A DNA stretch of 39,525 nt, taken from positions 1 to 39,525 of the forward strand of contig DRHW01000017.1 of assembly GCA_011053005.1 (NCBI GenBank). Reading direction: 5' to 3'. A program made the translations under genes and the position numbers. The stretch is from Methylophaga sp. GTDB lineage: Bacteria; Pseudomonadota; Gammaproteobacteria; Nitrosococcales; Methylophagaceae. Below are positions 7,776 to 16,503 of this stretch, piece by piece; position 1 is the first letter of the stretch; every line of letters starts with the position of its first letter. The notes beneath the pieces are model-generated. The model was not told the DNA's origin and did not search any database. It was given only the letters and a program-made list of their open reading frames with translations.

Positions 7776-8489
7776 TCAATCGTTCAATCTCCGACAATGC
7801 AGTAAATAATTCACTTTAACGTCATCACCCAAAGCATAATTTTTTGTCAGCGGGTTATAACTTAAACCACGAATATCAGTGACTTCTAAGCCTGCTTGTC
7901 GACACCAACTTGCCATTTCTGACGGGCGAATAAACCGTTTATAGTCATGGGTGCCTTTTGGCAGCATTTTTAATAGATATTCCGCGCCGACTACGGCAAA
8001 TAAATACGCTTTTGGGTGACGATTTAATGTTGAAAAAAACACATCGCCACCGGGTTTAACTAATTGCGCGCAGGCGCGAATGACTGAAACCGGATCAGGC
8101 ACATGTTCTAACATTTCCATGCACGTCACCACATCAAATTCATCAGCTGATTGTTGTGCTTTTTGTTCAGCAGTAATTTGTTGATAATGAATATTTAAGC
8201 CTGCATCAAGCGCATGTAATCGTGCAACATTAAGCGGCATTTCGCCCATATCAATCCCTGTTACATTGGCTTTATTTTTAGCCAACGCTTCAGATAAAAT
8301 CCCGCCGCCGCAGCCCACATCAATAACGTGTTTATTTTCAAGAGAGCATTTCGTTTTTATAAAATCTAAACGTAAAGGATTAATTTCATGCAAAGGTTTA
8401 GATTCGCCTTCGGTATCCCACCAACCGCTGGCTAACGCTTCGAATTTCGCCACTTCATTTGGATCAACATTGCTATGCGTCGTTGTCAT
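7776..8489 (-). CDS. ubiG: Ubiquinone biosynthesis O-methyltransferase UbiG
   Basis: A 237-aa class I SAM methyltransferase that carries out both O-methylation steps of ubiquinone synthesis at the inner membrane. Family signatures are present: the N-terminal [14 protein letters not shown], the SAM motif VIDVGCGGG (55-63), EMLEHVPDP, and the C-terminal [19 protein letters not shown]. Length is normal. It overlaps mtaD by 4 bp (ATGA), showing translational coupling. UbiG releases S-adenosylhomocysteine, and the upstream deaminase family can act on S-adenosylhomocysteine as well as methylthioadenosine, which gives a metabolic reason for the pairing. Confidence 0.97.
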   Translation of the reverse strand: MTTTHSNVDPNEVAKFEALASGWWDTEGESKPLHEINPLRLDFIKTKCSLENKHVIDVGCGGGILSEALAKNKANVTGIDMGEMPLNVARLHALDAGLNIHYQQITAEQKAQQSADEFDVVTCMEMLEHVPDPVSVIRACAQLVKPGGDVFFSTLNRHPKAYLFAVVGAEYLLKMLPKGTHDYKRFIRPSEMASWCRQAGLEVTDIRGLSYNPLTKNYALGDDVKVNYLLHCRRLND

Positions 8490-9808
8490 TTTTTTGATTG
8501 CCTAATTTTGTTTGCCCAGTCGTGCGTATTTTGGATTATTTTTGCTTTATTTAAGGTGGTCAGTTGACGATCTTTTAATAATTGCACACCATCAACCCAC
8601 ACATCACTTACTTTATCACGCCCTGTGGCGTAAACAAGTTGCGACACAACATCATAACAAGGTTGTGATTCTAAACTGCTTAAATCAACGGCAATGATGT
8701 CCGCGGCTTTGCCGACTTCAAGAGAACCGGTAATAGCATCAATGCCTAACGCTTTTGCCGCATTAATCGTCGCCATTTCTAAGGCTGTATAAGCGGGAAT
8801 TGCGCTTGCATCTTGTGCCACGGCTTTAGCAAGTAATGCGGCTTGACGCATTTCGGCAAACATGTCCAAATCATTATTCGAAGCCGCGCCATCAGTGCCA
8901 ATCGTCACGTTAATGCCTTGCTCGGATAACTTAGCAATTGGGCAAAAACCACTCGCTAACTTGAGATTTGATTCTGGACAATGAGCAATATGAACGCCAG
9001 ATTCTGCACACCAACTTATTTCCTGTTCATTTAACTGTGTCATATGAACGGCGATTAAGCGTGGCGATAATAAGCCTAATTTTTTTAATCTTTCTAAGGG
9101 CCGCATGCCATATTGTTCAATACTTTGTGCAACTTCATCGGCTGTTTCGTGAATATGCATATGAATCGGTAAATCTAATTCTTCTGCATTCATCATGATT
9201 GATTCTAAGGTGCGATCAGATACGGTGTAAGGCGCATGCGGTGCGTAAGCAGTTGAAATACGTTGATGATGACGATAGCGATCGTGTAATTGCTGACCTT
9301 TATAAAGATATTCTTCAACCGTATTCGCCCAAGCAGAAGGGAACTCAATCACCAACATGCCTAATGTTGCGCGAATGCCGCTTTGGTCAACAACCCGTGC
9401 AGTCGCTTCAGGGAAAAAATACATATCATTAAAACAAGTCGTGCCACCGCGAATCATTTCGGCAATAGCAAGTTCAGAGCCAGCTTCAACAAACGCATCA
9501 CTTACCCAGCGTTTTTCGGCAGGCCAAATATGATCATTTAACCATGTCATCAACGGTAAATCATCTGCCAAACCACGTAATAAAGACATCGCAGAATGGG
9601 CATGATTATTAATCAATCCCGGCATAACGCAATGACCATTCATCTCGTGAATCGAGGTGGCGGTGTATTTCTGCTTTGCCTGTTCTTGTGGAATTAGCGC
9701 TACAATACGGCCATCATTAATCACCACCGCATGATGTTCTAACACTTGCTGCGAACGATTGACCGGCACAAGCCAACGAGCATTTATAATAAGATCGACA
9801 TTTTTCAT
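8486..9808 (-). CDS. mtaD: 5'-methylthioadenosine/S-adenosylhomocysteine deaminase (TRZ/ATZ amidohydrolase)
   Basis: A 440-aa metal-dependent amidohydrolase. Metal-site motifs are visible: [18 protein letters not shown], the third histidine in VHMTQL, and [14 protein letters not shown]. The family deaminates MTA or SAH to the inosine derivative; synteny with mtnA supports MTA salvage through deamination, as in Pseudomonas. The frame is open further upstream to 9862, but that extension crosses into mtnA. The ATG at 9808 starts the conserved [23 protein letters not shown] box lies only 7 nt before that ATG, so the mRNA may be nearly leaderless. First gene of the mtaD-ubiG-mupP-rmuC-hpnC operon. 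Confidence 0.9.
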   Translation of the reverse strand: MKNVDLIINARWLVPVNRSQQVLEHHAVVINDGRIVALIPQEQAKQKYTATSIHEMNGHCVMPGLINNHAHSAMSLLRGLADDLPLMTWLNDHIWPAEKRWVSDAFVEAGSELAIAEMIRGGTTCFNDMYFFPEATARVVDQSGIRATLGMLVIEFPSAWANTVEEYLYKGQQLHDRYRHHQRISTAYAPHAPYTVSDRTLESIMMNAEELDLPIHMHIHETADEVAQSIEQYGMRPLERLKKLGLLSPRLIAVHMTQLNEQEISWCAESGVHIAHCPESNLKLASGFCPIAKLSEQGINVTIGTDGAASNNDLDMFAEMRQAALLAKAVAQDASAIPAYTALEMATINAAKALGIDAITGSLEVGKAADIIAVDLSSLESQPCYDVVSQLVYATGRDKVSDVWVDGVQLLKDRQLTTLNKAKIIQNTHDWANKIRQSKK

Positions 9809-9815
9809 AGCCCAG

Positions 9816-9821
9816 ATTATA
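9816..9821 (-). promoter_or_regulatory. Consensus -10 box just before mtaD
   Basis: The - strand reads TATAAT at 9821-9816, 7 nt upstream of the mtaD ATG. No good -35 is seen at 16-18 nt. Transcription would begin close to or at the start codon. The gap to divergent mtnA is only 29 bp, so the mtnA promoter must lie inside the mtaD coding region. Confidence 0.4.
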
Positions 9822-9837
9822 CCGTCATAGACAGGAG

Positions 9838-10893
9838 ATGACATTGGATAAAAACAAGACATCGATTCAGCCGATTATTTGGCGTAATGATGCACTCTTT
9901 TTACTAGATCAGCGACGATTACCTGCCGAGCAAGTTTGGTTGCAATATGTGGATTCTAATGAGGTGGCTCTAGCCATTAAAGATATGGTGGTGCGAGGCG
10001 CACCAGCAATTGGAATTACTGCTGCTTTTGGTGTTGTGTTAGCCGCGCGACAAGCTTGGAAGTTAGCAGCAGAAAATTGGCAACAATCGATGAATGCACC
10101 ATTAGCAACATTGGTCGCATCACGTCCCACCGCGGTTAATTTGCATTGGGCAATTCAGCGAATGACGGCGTTATATCAAAGCTTGCCGAATAATGAATCT
10201 GCCGAACAGGCTTTATTAAAAGAAGCACAAAAAATTCATGCAGAAGATATTGCCGCCAATCATTTGATGGGCCAACTCGGCGCCGATCTTATTTCGCCAA
10301 ATAGTATTGTTTTAACGCATTGTAATGCGGGCGCATTAGCCACTGGCGGTTTTGGTACGGCATTGGGCGTGATTCGTCAGGCTCATGCTGATGGGAAAAT
10401 TGCACAGGTTTATGCTGATGAAACGCGACCTTGGTTGCAAGGTTCAAGACTCACCGCGTGGGAGTTGCAACAAGATAATATCCCCGTTACCCTGCAAGCA
10501 GATGGCGCAGCTGCGGCATTAATGGCAACAGGCAAACTAGATTGGGTTATTGTTGGTGCAGATCGAATTACCGCTAACGGTGATGTTGCCAATAAAATTG
10601 GCACGTATATGCTGGCAATATTAGCCAAATATCATGGCGTGAAAATGATGGTAGTGGCACCGACATCGACGATTGATTGGCAATTGCTTTCGGGCGATGA
10701 CATTCCCATCGAACAACGACCCGAATACGAAGTGACAACTATTCATGGTCAACAGATTGCACCTGACGGTGTGCCGGCATTGAATCCGGCATTTGATGTT
10801 ACACCAGCCAGTTTGATTGATGCCATAGTAACCGAAGTGGGCGTAATTCTCTCGCCATCGATAGAAAAAATGTTAACAATTAGGAGTAAATAA
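9838..10893 (+). CDS. mtnA: S-methyl-5-thioribose-1-phosphate isomerase
   Basis: A 351-aa MtnA, converting methylthioribose-1-phosphate to methylthioribulose-1-phosphate in methionine salvage. Signatures: VVRGAPAIGI (51-60), the catalytic cysteine in THCNAGALATGG (C162), DETRPWLQGSRLTAWE, and the catalytic Asp in VGADRITANGDVANKIG (D242). The AGGAG site (9833-9837) touches the ATG at 9838 with no spacing, while a TTG at 9844 is 6 nt away. The true start may therefore be that TTG, removing two residues. It heads an operon with a dehydrogenase and a phosphotransferase-like gene. Later salvage genes (mtnB, C, D) are not in this window. Confidence 0.95.
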   Translation: MTLDKNKTSIQPIIWRNDALFLLDQRRLPAEQVWLQYVDSNEVALAIKDMVVRGAPAIGITAAFGVVLAARQAWKLAAENWQQSMNAPLATLVASRPTAVNLHWAIQRMTALYQSLPNNESAEQALLKEAQKIHAEDIAANHLMGQLGADLISPNSIVLTHCNAGALATGGFGTALGVIRQAHADGKIAQVYADETRPWLQGSRLTAWELQQDNIPVTLQADGAAAALMATGKLDWVIVGADRITANGDVANKIGTYMLAILAKYHGVKMMVVAPTSTIDWQLLSGDDIPIEQRPEYEVTTIHGQQIAPDGVPALNPAFDVTPASLIDAIVTEVGVILSPSIEKMLTIRSK

Positions 10894-11567
10894 TGACTAA
10901 AACAGCACTGGTAACAGGCAGCAATCGCGGCATTGGATTGGAGTTAGTAACGCAGTTAAAACAACATGGTTTTGATGTGATTGCAACATGCCGCAAAACT
11001 ACACCAGAACTCGATGCGCTAGGCGTAGACGTTATTGAAAATGTTGAAGTAAGCGACCTTAAAAGTCTGAGTAATTTGGCAACTCAATTAAAAGGTAGAC
11101 ACATTGATTGGCTGATTAATAACGCAGGTATTGCCAATGGCATTGCGATGGATGAGCTTGATGACGATGCTATCGAAAGCTGCAAACGTATGTTTGAAGT
11201 AAATAGTTTAGGACCATTATTAACCACGCAAGCCTTAGTTAATAATCTAGGAAAGGGCAGTAAGGTTGCCATTATTACTAGCCGAATGGGTTCAGTTGCT
11301 GATAATGATTCCGGTGGTAGTTATGGTTATCGTATGTCGAAATCTGCGGTGAATGCGGTGGGTAAATCATTATCTATTGATTTAAAACCGCGCGGTGTTG
11401 CGGTGGCGATTTTACATCCAGGTTATGTGCGTACTGATATGACATCACATAATGGTTTAATCGATACTGATGAATCTGCATCAGGTTTATTGGCGCGAAT
11501 GGATGAATTAAATCTCGATAATACCGGTTCATTTTGGCATACCAATGGTGATTTATTACCTTGGTAA
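10893..11567 (+). CDS. Short-chain dehydrogenase/reductase (SDR)
   Basis: A 224-aa classical SDR: the NAD(P)-binding TGSNRGIG (8-15), NNAG (76-79), a serine near 130 and the catalytic Y146-x3-K150 in GYRMSKSAVNAVG. It resembles the C-factor/CsgA-like short SDR group; the substrate cannot be told. The ATG overlaps the mtnA stop (TAATG), with AGGAG at 10882-10886, so it is cotranscribed and coupled with mtnA. A link to methylthio-sugar metabolism is possible from position only. The 3' end overlaps the next gene by 7 bp. Confidence 0.88.
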   Translation: MTKTALVTGSNRGIGLELVTQLKQHGFDVIATCRKTTPELDALGVDVIENVEVSDLKSLSNLATQLKGRHIDWLINNAGIANGIAMDELDDDAIESCKRMFEVNSLGPLLTTQALVNNLGKGSKVAIITSRMGSVADNDSGGSYGYRMSKSAVNAVGKSLSIDLKPRGVAVAILHPGYVRTDMTSHNGLIDTDESASGLLARMDELNLDNTGSFWHTNGDLLPW

Positions 11568-12448
11568 ATTACCCAAATTTAACGCCATCACAGCAACAAA
11601 ACTTGCCTGCACTGATTAAGCCGGCAAGTCTGATGGTGGCCAAATTTGAAGATAGCTCGCATCAGCTTTGGCATTGTGAAACGGTCGATGGGCCGATGGT
11701 GCTTAAACTATGCAATCATCAAACGGTTGAAACCTCAACGTTTTGGCGAGGCATGAATCAGCTCTTTGCTATCAATTTCCCGGCATCATTAGCCTACATT
11801 GATAAAACGCATGATTTTGTCAGTGAACACGGCGAACTTCAGATCCCTGAGTTTATTGCTTCCGAAGCATCAGTTTTTGTTTTAGCGCGATATGTTGATG
11901 GCGAAGATGTCGATGTTGAACATGTTTCTGATGATATGGTCATTCAACTCGCTAATCATTTAGCCAAGCTCCATCAGAGTAAACGCTCACACTGGGGCGC
12001 ATTTCATAATGCTGAATTTCTAAGCGAGCAATGGCCAATAAAGCTGCAACAGCCTATAAAGACATTGGCAAAAAATTATTCAAGTTCCATTGCTGAACCT
12101 ATTCTCCAACAAGCGTTACAACAAGCGGCACAATTAAAACTCGATACTTTTTCGCCGATTATGCTCGATTTGCGTTGGGATCAAATGTTACATCAACAAG
12201 GTAAGTTATCAGCCATTGTTGATATGGATGCCTTTGTAATTGGCCCGAGAGAATTAGAGTTAGTGTTGTTGGAGTATCAGCTGAGCCAACATCAAGCAGA
12301 TATTTTTAAGCAAAGCTATCAAGCAAAAACGGATTGGCCTGATTTAACTCAACAACGATATTGTTATCGCGTGTTGTTATTTCTGATGAATAGTTTGGGT
12401 GAAACAAACATTGAAAAATGGATGAACGCTGAGATTAGATGGCGGTAA
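11561..12448 (+). CDS. Phosphotransferase-fold (APH/choline-kinase-like) protein with atypical catalytic loop
   Basis: Up to 295 aa, resembling the aminoglycoside phosphotransferase/SrkA fold. MVLKL (near 46-50) looks like the ATP-lysine strand, LANHLAKLHQ (130-139) is the helix typical of the fold, and LDLRWDQML (202-210) sits where HGDxxxxN is expected, followed by VDMDAFVIGPRELEL (220-234) in place of the DFD-type metal motif. The catalytic Asp (D203) is kept, but the HG before it and the metal-binding Asn are replaced. It may be a divergent kinase or a pseudokinase. The start is a TTG inside the SDR stop region without a clear ribosome site; an ATG at residue 25 is the alternative. Nothing terminator-like follows. 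Confidence 0.65.
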   Translation: MVNYPNLTPSQQQNLPALIKPASLMVAKFEDSSHQLWHCETVDGPMVLKLCNHQTVETSTFWRGMNQLFAINFPASLAYIDKTHDFVSEHGELQIPEFIASEASVFVLARYVDGEDVDVEHVSDDMVIQLANHLAKLHQSKRSHWGAFHNAEFLSEQWPIKLQQPIKTLAKNYSSSIAEPILQQALQQAAQLKLDTFSPIMLDLRWDQMLHQQGKLSAIVDMDAFVIGPRELELVLLEYQLSQHQADIFKQSYQAKTDWPDLTQQRYCYRVLLFLMNSLGETNIEKWMNAEIRWR

Positions 12449-12601
12449 AAAAAACATGACATTACGGTATCTTTAATGGGTTTTTATCGGCGAAAATAAC
12501 AATTAAGGTATTCATCATTCAGATTAGTCATTATTCCCAAAAGTAAGTCCGGCAGATTTTAGTTAGAATAACGACTTAATCTTTCCCGAGACGGACACAA
12601 C

Positions 12602-13009
12602 ATGCTTTTAAATATTACTGATCCCGCCATTATGTTTTCAGGTATTTCGCTATTATTTTTGGCCTATACCAATCGATATTTAGCCTTGTCTAGCGTCATT
12701 CGAACACTCAATAATGAGCTTAAAAAAGATGATGGCAAGAACCGAATCGATCAGATCCGAAATCTGCATTTTCGAATAATCTTGATTAAATATATGCAGG
12801 TCTTCGGCGTGTTGTCTTTTATGTTTTGTGTTATTGCGATGCTGACGTTGTTTTGGGAAAAACAGCTCATCGGCGAAGTGCTTTTTATTGTGAGCTTAGT
12901 GGCGATGGTGCTCTCGCTGATTCTATCCCTAATAGAAATTCTCATGTCGGGACAATCATTAAAGATAGAATTAGACAGAACAAACGTACGCGATATGTGG
13001 GATAAATAA
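12602..13009 (+). CDS. DUF2721 family membrane protein
   Basis: A 135-aa inner-membrane protein matching the DUF2721 layout: a hydrophobic N-terminal segment (about 8-24) with YTNRYLALS, a charged middle region (NNELKKDDGKNRIDQIRNL), then two hydrophobic helices at about 63-85 and 90-113 and a short polar tail. Function is unknown in the family. It stands alone, 153 bp after the phosphotransferase-like gene, and converges on the DUF2237 gene. The 153-bp gap holds an A-rich run and no clear promoter. Confidence 0.8.
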   Translation: MLLNITDPAIMFSGISLLFLAYTNRYLALSSVIRTLNNELKKDDGKNRIDQIRNLHFRIILIKYMQVFGVLSFMFCVIAMLTLFWEKQLIGEVLFIVSLVAMVLSLILSLIEILMSGQSLKIELDRTNVRDMWDK

Positions 13010-13034
13010 TCGAGGCCAATCCAAGTCAGTGAGA

Positions 13035-13412
13035 TTAGTTTAAGTCAGCCGCGTATTGTTTTAATAACGCCAACGGCACTATTTCTAAGGCTTTGATATG
13101 CGTTTTTTTCAGGAACACACGCGGCGCCATTTTATTTTGTTCGGCTTCTAACCAGCGAGCAGCACATAAACACCACATATCGCCTGGTCGTAATCCCGGA
13201 AAATTAAAGTCCGATATTGGTGTCGATAAATCATTACCGCGAAATCGCGAGTATTCTAAAAACTCTTTCGATGCCTCGATACAAACAGTATGCGAACCGA
13301 CATCATCTTTGCTGGTATTGCAGCAATTATCCCGAAAAAATCCCGTAACAGGATTGCCATGACTTTCTTCTAATTTTTCACCAAATACGTTTAGTGATTC
13401 ATCCATTTCCAT
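13035..13412 (-). CDS. DUF2237 family protein
   Basis: A 125-aa protein with the complete DUF2237 signature: NVFGEKLEESHGNPVTGFF, RDNCCNTSKDDVGSHTVC, RGNDLSTP, FPGLRPGDMWCLCAARW. The conserved cysteines (CC, HTVC, WCLC) suggest metal or redox chemistry, but no function is established. There is no signal peptide, so it is probably cytoplasmic. It lies 60 bp downstream of the SRA-HNH gene on the same strand; the two may share a transcript but need not be related. Confidence 0.9.
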   Translation of the reverse strand: MEMDESLNVFGEKLEESHGNPVTGFFRDNCCNTSKDDVGSHTVCIEASKEFLEYSRFRGNDLSTPISDFNFPGLRPGDMWCLCAARWLEAEQNKMAPRVFLKKTHIKALEIVPLALLKQYAADLN

Positions 13413-13472
13413 GATTTTTTGCCTTTGATTTTATGAACTACATTTATTTTTAAGGGAACCAATATTCTTGTT

Positions 13473-14324
13473 TTAAGTGATCTGTATGTTTTGTTGTATA
13501 GCAACTTTTTCAACTTTAATTGCTACATCTTTCAGGTGATTATTAAAAGTTTCCGAATCTTGAGAAAAATGAGCTCTTCTATGGCAATTAGGACATAAGG
13601 CAACGACATTTTGGGGATGATCTGGACCACCATCTGCGAGCCTATGCACATGGTGACACTCAAGATAAGGTCCTTTATTAGTCTTGAATGGTGCATTTGA
13701 ACCGCAGCCTTCACAAATACCATTAGAGCGACAAATCACATATAGCTTTAATGCTTGAGAACGGTAGCAGGCTGATTCTCGTTTTTCTTTAGGACTAGAA
13801 CTCTTGGGACTTGAAGTTAGTGCTGCTTCACGAAGCTCCTTGATAGATTTCTTTTTTAGTCCTTTCAGATCATTTGAGTTATAAATTGGTTTAGGTTCAG
13901 AAATATGATCTTTAATTTCTATTGAATCAATATCTAAGTGAAAGACAAAAACTGTTCGATCATTGCCTTCTCTATCAGGGCGAGTTTCTTCATGATAGCC
14001 TAAACACTCAGCCGAACCTATGTAACGGACAAATGCTGTTCTGATATATTCAAAGACATAGATCCTTTTTCTATTTTGAGCATGTTCTAATATGGCTTTG
14101 TTACCTGATGCCATATTCATATTGCCGATTTGGCCTTCGCCGGTATACCAGAAAATGCCATCATCCCGATATTCATCATTATATCCAAGTTGCTCACCTG
14201 TATCAGAGGTGAATAGGAATATAACAGCATGATTCTTAGGTGTAGATATTCCACCTTGTTCCTGGCCGCCATATTGGCCATGAATATCTTTCTTTCGTTT
14301 GTATTCTTTACCTATTTGAAACAT
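13473..14324 (-). CDS. Probable modification-dependent (type IV, McrA-like) endonuclease: SRA-like domain plus HNH
   Basis: A 283-aa two-domain protein. Residues about 1-135 resemble the SRA/YDG-like domain of ScoMcrA-type enzymes: IHGQYGGQEQGGISTPKNH, FWYTGEGQIGNMNM, a GNKAI motif and FVRYIGSAECLGYHEE. Such domains read modified DNA bases. A variable Ser/Lys-rich linker (about 150-190) leads to a C-terminal HNH nuclease with zinc cysteines C204/C207 and C244/C247, catalytic HH at 224-225, Asn 239 and a terminal H248/H252. It is a single-gene system: no methyltransferase or helicase is next to it. AAGGA precedes the start. Which modification it reads (5-methylcytosine, hydroxymethyl or phosphorothioate) cannot be told. 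Confidence 0.82.
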   Translation of the reverse strand: MFQIGKEYKRKKDIHGQYGGQEQGGISTPKNHAVIFLFTSDTGEQLGYNDEYRDDGIFWYTGEGQIGNMNMASGNKAILEHAQNRKRIYVFEYIRTAFVRYIGSAECLGYHEETRPDREGNDRTVFVFHLDIDSIEIKDHISEPKPIYNSNDLKGLKKKSIKELREAALTSSPKSSSPKEKRESACYRSQALKLYVICRSNGICEGCGSNAPFKTNKGPYLECHHVHRLADGGPDHPQNVVALCPNCHRRAHFSQDSETFNNHLKDVAIKVEKVAIQQNIQIT

Positions 14325-14492
14325 TGGATTTCCTTATGCCGACTAACTCAATATTCAGAACAATTTATCACCTTTTAATTCTATAGTTAAAGACAGTGAC
14401 AGGTTTTATCTCATCATTTAACGTCATGAAAATTAACAATCGGATAGAGTTTAGAAAGTTGGAAATAAGGTGGAGTATTCAAGACCAATTAA

Positions 14493-16361
14493 TCACTCAG
14501 CAAACGACTTCTCATTCTCACGATGAATCATCATGATCGAAGAACGTGGTTTGCTGTTGCCGCCTGCTGGAAAGTGGGAAGGGGCTTTATCTTCACCGGG
14601 ATGTTGGATGCCGACAAATAAGGTTTTGTTGTCTTCACTGAAACATAATCCCGTAATTTCACAACCAATCGGGCCAGTCATAAAACGGCGAATTTCACCC
14701 GTATTTGGATCGCTGCATAACATTTGGTTATTACCCATACCGGCAAATTTACCTTTATTGCTATCTTTACCATCGGTTAATATCCACAGGCGACCAGCGG
14801 CATCAAAGCCTATTCCATCGGGACTATTGAACATATTATCTGGCGTAACATTAGACGTGCCCGCACGAGCATCGTGATAAACACTTGGGTTTCCAGCTAA
14901 CAAATACAAATCCCATTCAAACTCATTATTAGTGTGGTCGCCTAATAATGGATGCCAACGGACAATTTGACCGTAGCTATTATCTTGTCGTGGATTAGGA
15001 CCATTCACAGGTTGATCTGCGGAACCGCGATCACTGTTATTAGTTAAGGTGCAATAAACAGTAGATTGATCGGGATGAACGGCAATCCATTCAGGGCGAT
15101 CCATCTTGGTCGCGCCAACAATGCTGGCGGCTTTTCGAGCATAAATTAGTACTTCAGCTTGATCGGCAAAACCTGCTTCTGTGGTCAGGCCATTTTTGCC
15201 ATGCGTTAATTCTAACCATTCGCCACGACCACGTAATGCATCAAATTCGCCATTAAATCTTGCGACATAAAGCGTGCCTTCTTCCAGTAAATCACGATTT
15301 TGTTGTGGCTTGTTTTCGTCAAATTTATTTTTAGAAACAAAGCGATAGATATGTTCGCCTTTTTGGTCATCGCCCATGTAAACAACGACATGACCATCTT
15401 TATTAACGGTAATCGCTGCATTTTCATGTTTAAAACGACCTAATGCTGAACGTTTTTGTGGAATGGAATCAGGGTTCATCGGGTCGATTTCGACTATCCA
15501 ACCAAAGCGATTGGGTTCATTAGGATTTTTGACGATATCAAATCGGGGATCATGTTGTTCCCATTGGTAATATGATTTATCACCTTTAATGTCATAACGT
15601 TTTTGTTCGGCACTTTGCTGATGTGGCGCGATGCTGCCAAAATTGAAATTGACGTTTTCTTCACAGGTTAAATAGGTTCCCCACGGCGTTTTGCCATTTG
15701 AGCAATTATTAAACGTACCTAAAATTTGAGTGCCTGTTGGATCGGCTTGTGTTTTTAATAATCGATGACCCGCCGCTGGACCAGTCATGTGCATCAGTGT
15801 ATTGGCAGTAATCCGTCGATTGAGTTTGCCGTTTTGGTCTAAAGCCCATGCTGAATCTTTACGAATAATTTCAAAGATTGAAATGCCATGAGCTGCCTGA
15901 CTTTTAGCTACATCATCGGCAGTCAATGAACTGCCATCATGATCAAATAAATATTTTTGGTTGGTGTATTCGTTGTTGACCACCATCAAAGCACGATCGG
16001 CGCTGAGTGGAAAACACGACATGCCGTCATTATTATCGCCAAATTGGAGTGCTTGTGATGCGGCATTACCTTTACCTGAAGGATCAAATGGTGGTGCATT
16101 GGGAAAGAGCGGATCGCCCCAAGAAATAAGCACTTCCGCTCGATAATTTTTCGGCACGATCACTGTATCACTTGTGCTGGCGGGTATTGATTGAAAATCG
16201 AACAGTGTTGATGGCGCGGCAGAAAATGCTTGTTTAATCGGCATGCCCGCTAAAAAAGTGCCTGCGCCAACGAGACCGGCCGATTGTAAGAAGGTACGTC
16301 GACTTAGAACATTAGCAATCAAAGATTCAAGTTCAGGTGATTTTGTAAGGTGATCTTTCAT
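14493..16361 (-). CDS. phoX: PhoX-type alkaline phosphatase (DUF839), Tat-exported
   Basis: A 622-aa PhoX-family protein. The N-terminus carries a twin-arginine signal, SRRTFLQSAGLVGAG (RR at 21-22), likely cut near AFSA (48). The mature part shows family landmarks: TYLTCEENVNFNFG, GWIVEIDP, RFKHENAAI, VVYMGDDQKGEHIYRFVSK, SPDGIGFDAAGRLWILTDG and TGLCFSEDNKTLFVGIQHPG. Known PhoX enzymes are Ca/Fe-dependent phosphomonoesterases used under phosphate limitation, and Tat export fits cytoplasmic cofactor loading. Some DUF839 proteins are not proven phosphatases. The 142-bp upstream region contains a perfect 11-bp inverted repeat; I found no clean PhoB box. Confidence 0.88.
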   Translation of the reverse strand: MKDHLTKSPELESLIANVLSRRTFLQSAGLVGAGTFLAGMPIKQAFSAAPSTLFDFQSIPASTSDTVIVPKNYRAEVLISWGDPLFPNAPPFDPSGKGNAASQALQFGDNNDGMSCFPLSADRALMVVNNEYTNQKYLFDHDGSSLTADDVAKSQAAHGISIFEIIRKDSAWALDQNGKLNRRITANTLMHMTGPAAGHRLLKTQADPTGTQILGTFNNCSNGKTPWGTYLTCEENVNFNFGSIAPHQQSAEQKRYDIKGDKSYYQWEQHDPRFDIVKNPNEPNRFGWIVEIDPMNPDSIPQKRSALGRFKHENAAITVNKDGHVVVYMGDDQKGEHIYRFVSKNKFDENKPQQNRDLLEEGTLYVARFNGEFDALRGRGEWLELTHGKNGLTTEAGFADQAEVLIYARKAASIVGATKMDRPEWIAVHPDQSTVYCTLTNNSDRGSADQPVNGPNPRQDNSYGQIVRWHPLLGDHTNNEFEWDLYLLAGNPSVYHDARAGTSNVTPDNMFNSPDGIGFDAAGRLWILTDGKDSNKGKFAGMGNNQMLCSDPNTGEIRRFMTGPIGCEITGLCFSEDNKTLFVGIQHPGEDKAPSHFPAGGNSKPRSSIMMIHRENEKSFAE

Positions 16362-16412
16362 AAGGTCTCGTATTAAAAGTGAGATAAAAACATGCCGTTT
16401 TAACGGTCACTA

Positions 16413-16445
16413 AGCTGATTGACAGGTATAAATCGTCAATCAGCT
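16413..16445. repeat. Perfect 11-bp inverted repeat upstream of phoX
   Basis: AGCTGATTGAC (16413-16423) and GTCAATCAGCT (16435-16445) flank an 11-nt centre, between the DUF1993 stop and the phoX start. Neither side is followed by a T-run, so it is not an intrinsic terminator. A smaller CCGTT-tt-AACGG repeat (16395-16406) lies between it and phoX. It could be an operator or an RNA hairpin in the phoX leader. Confidence 0.7.
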
Positions 16446-16503
16446 ACAGTTTAAAGACCTTATGTGACATTTAATGAAGCGTGTTTTTGCTCCTTAAACC
16501 GAA

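Noticed and set aside
9809-9837. SAM or SAH riboswitch at the mtaD/mtnA junction
   Set aside because: Only 29 bp lie between the genes, too short for any known class.
9809-9862. N-terminal extension of MtaD beginning MSCFYPM
   Set aside because: It reads into the mtnA start region, contains the likely mtaD -10 box, and the conserved family start is at the ATG 9808.
13093-13362. Open frame on the + strand opposite the DUF2237 gene
   Set aside because: It is the antisense of a gene with a full DUF2237 signature and has no ribosome site or family resemblance.
16362-16503. PhoB box upstream of phoX
   Set aside because: TGTCA-like words are present, but no pair of 7-bp repeats with the required 11-bp period could be lined up.
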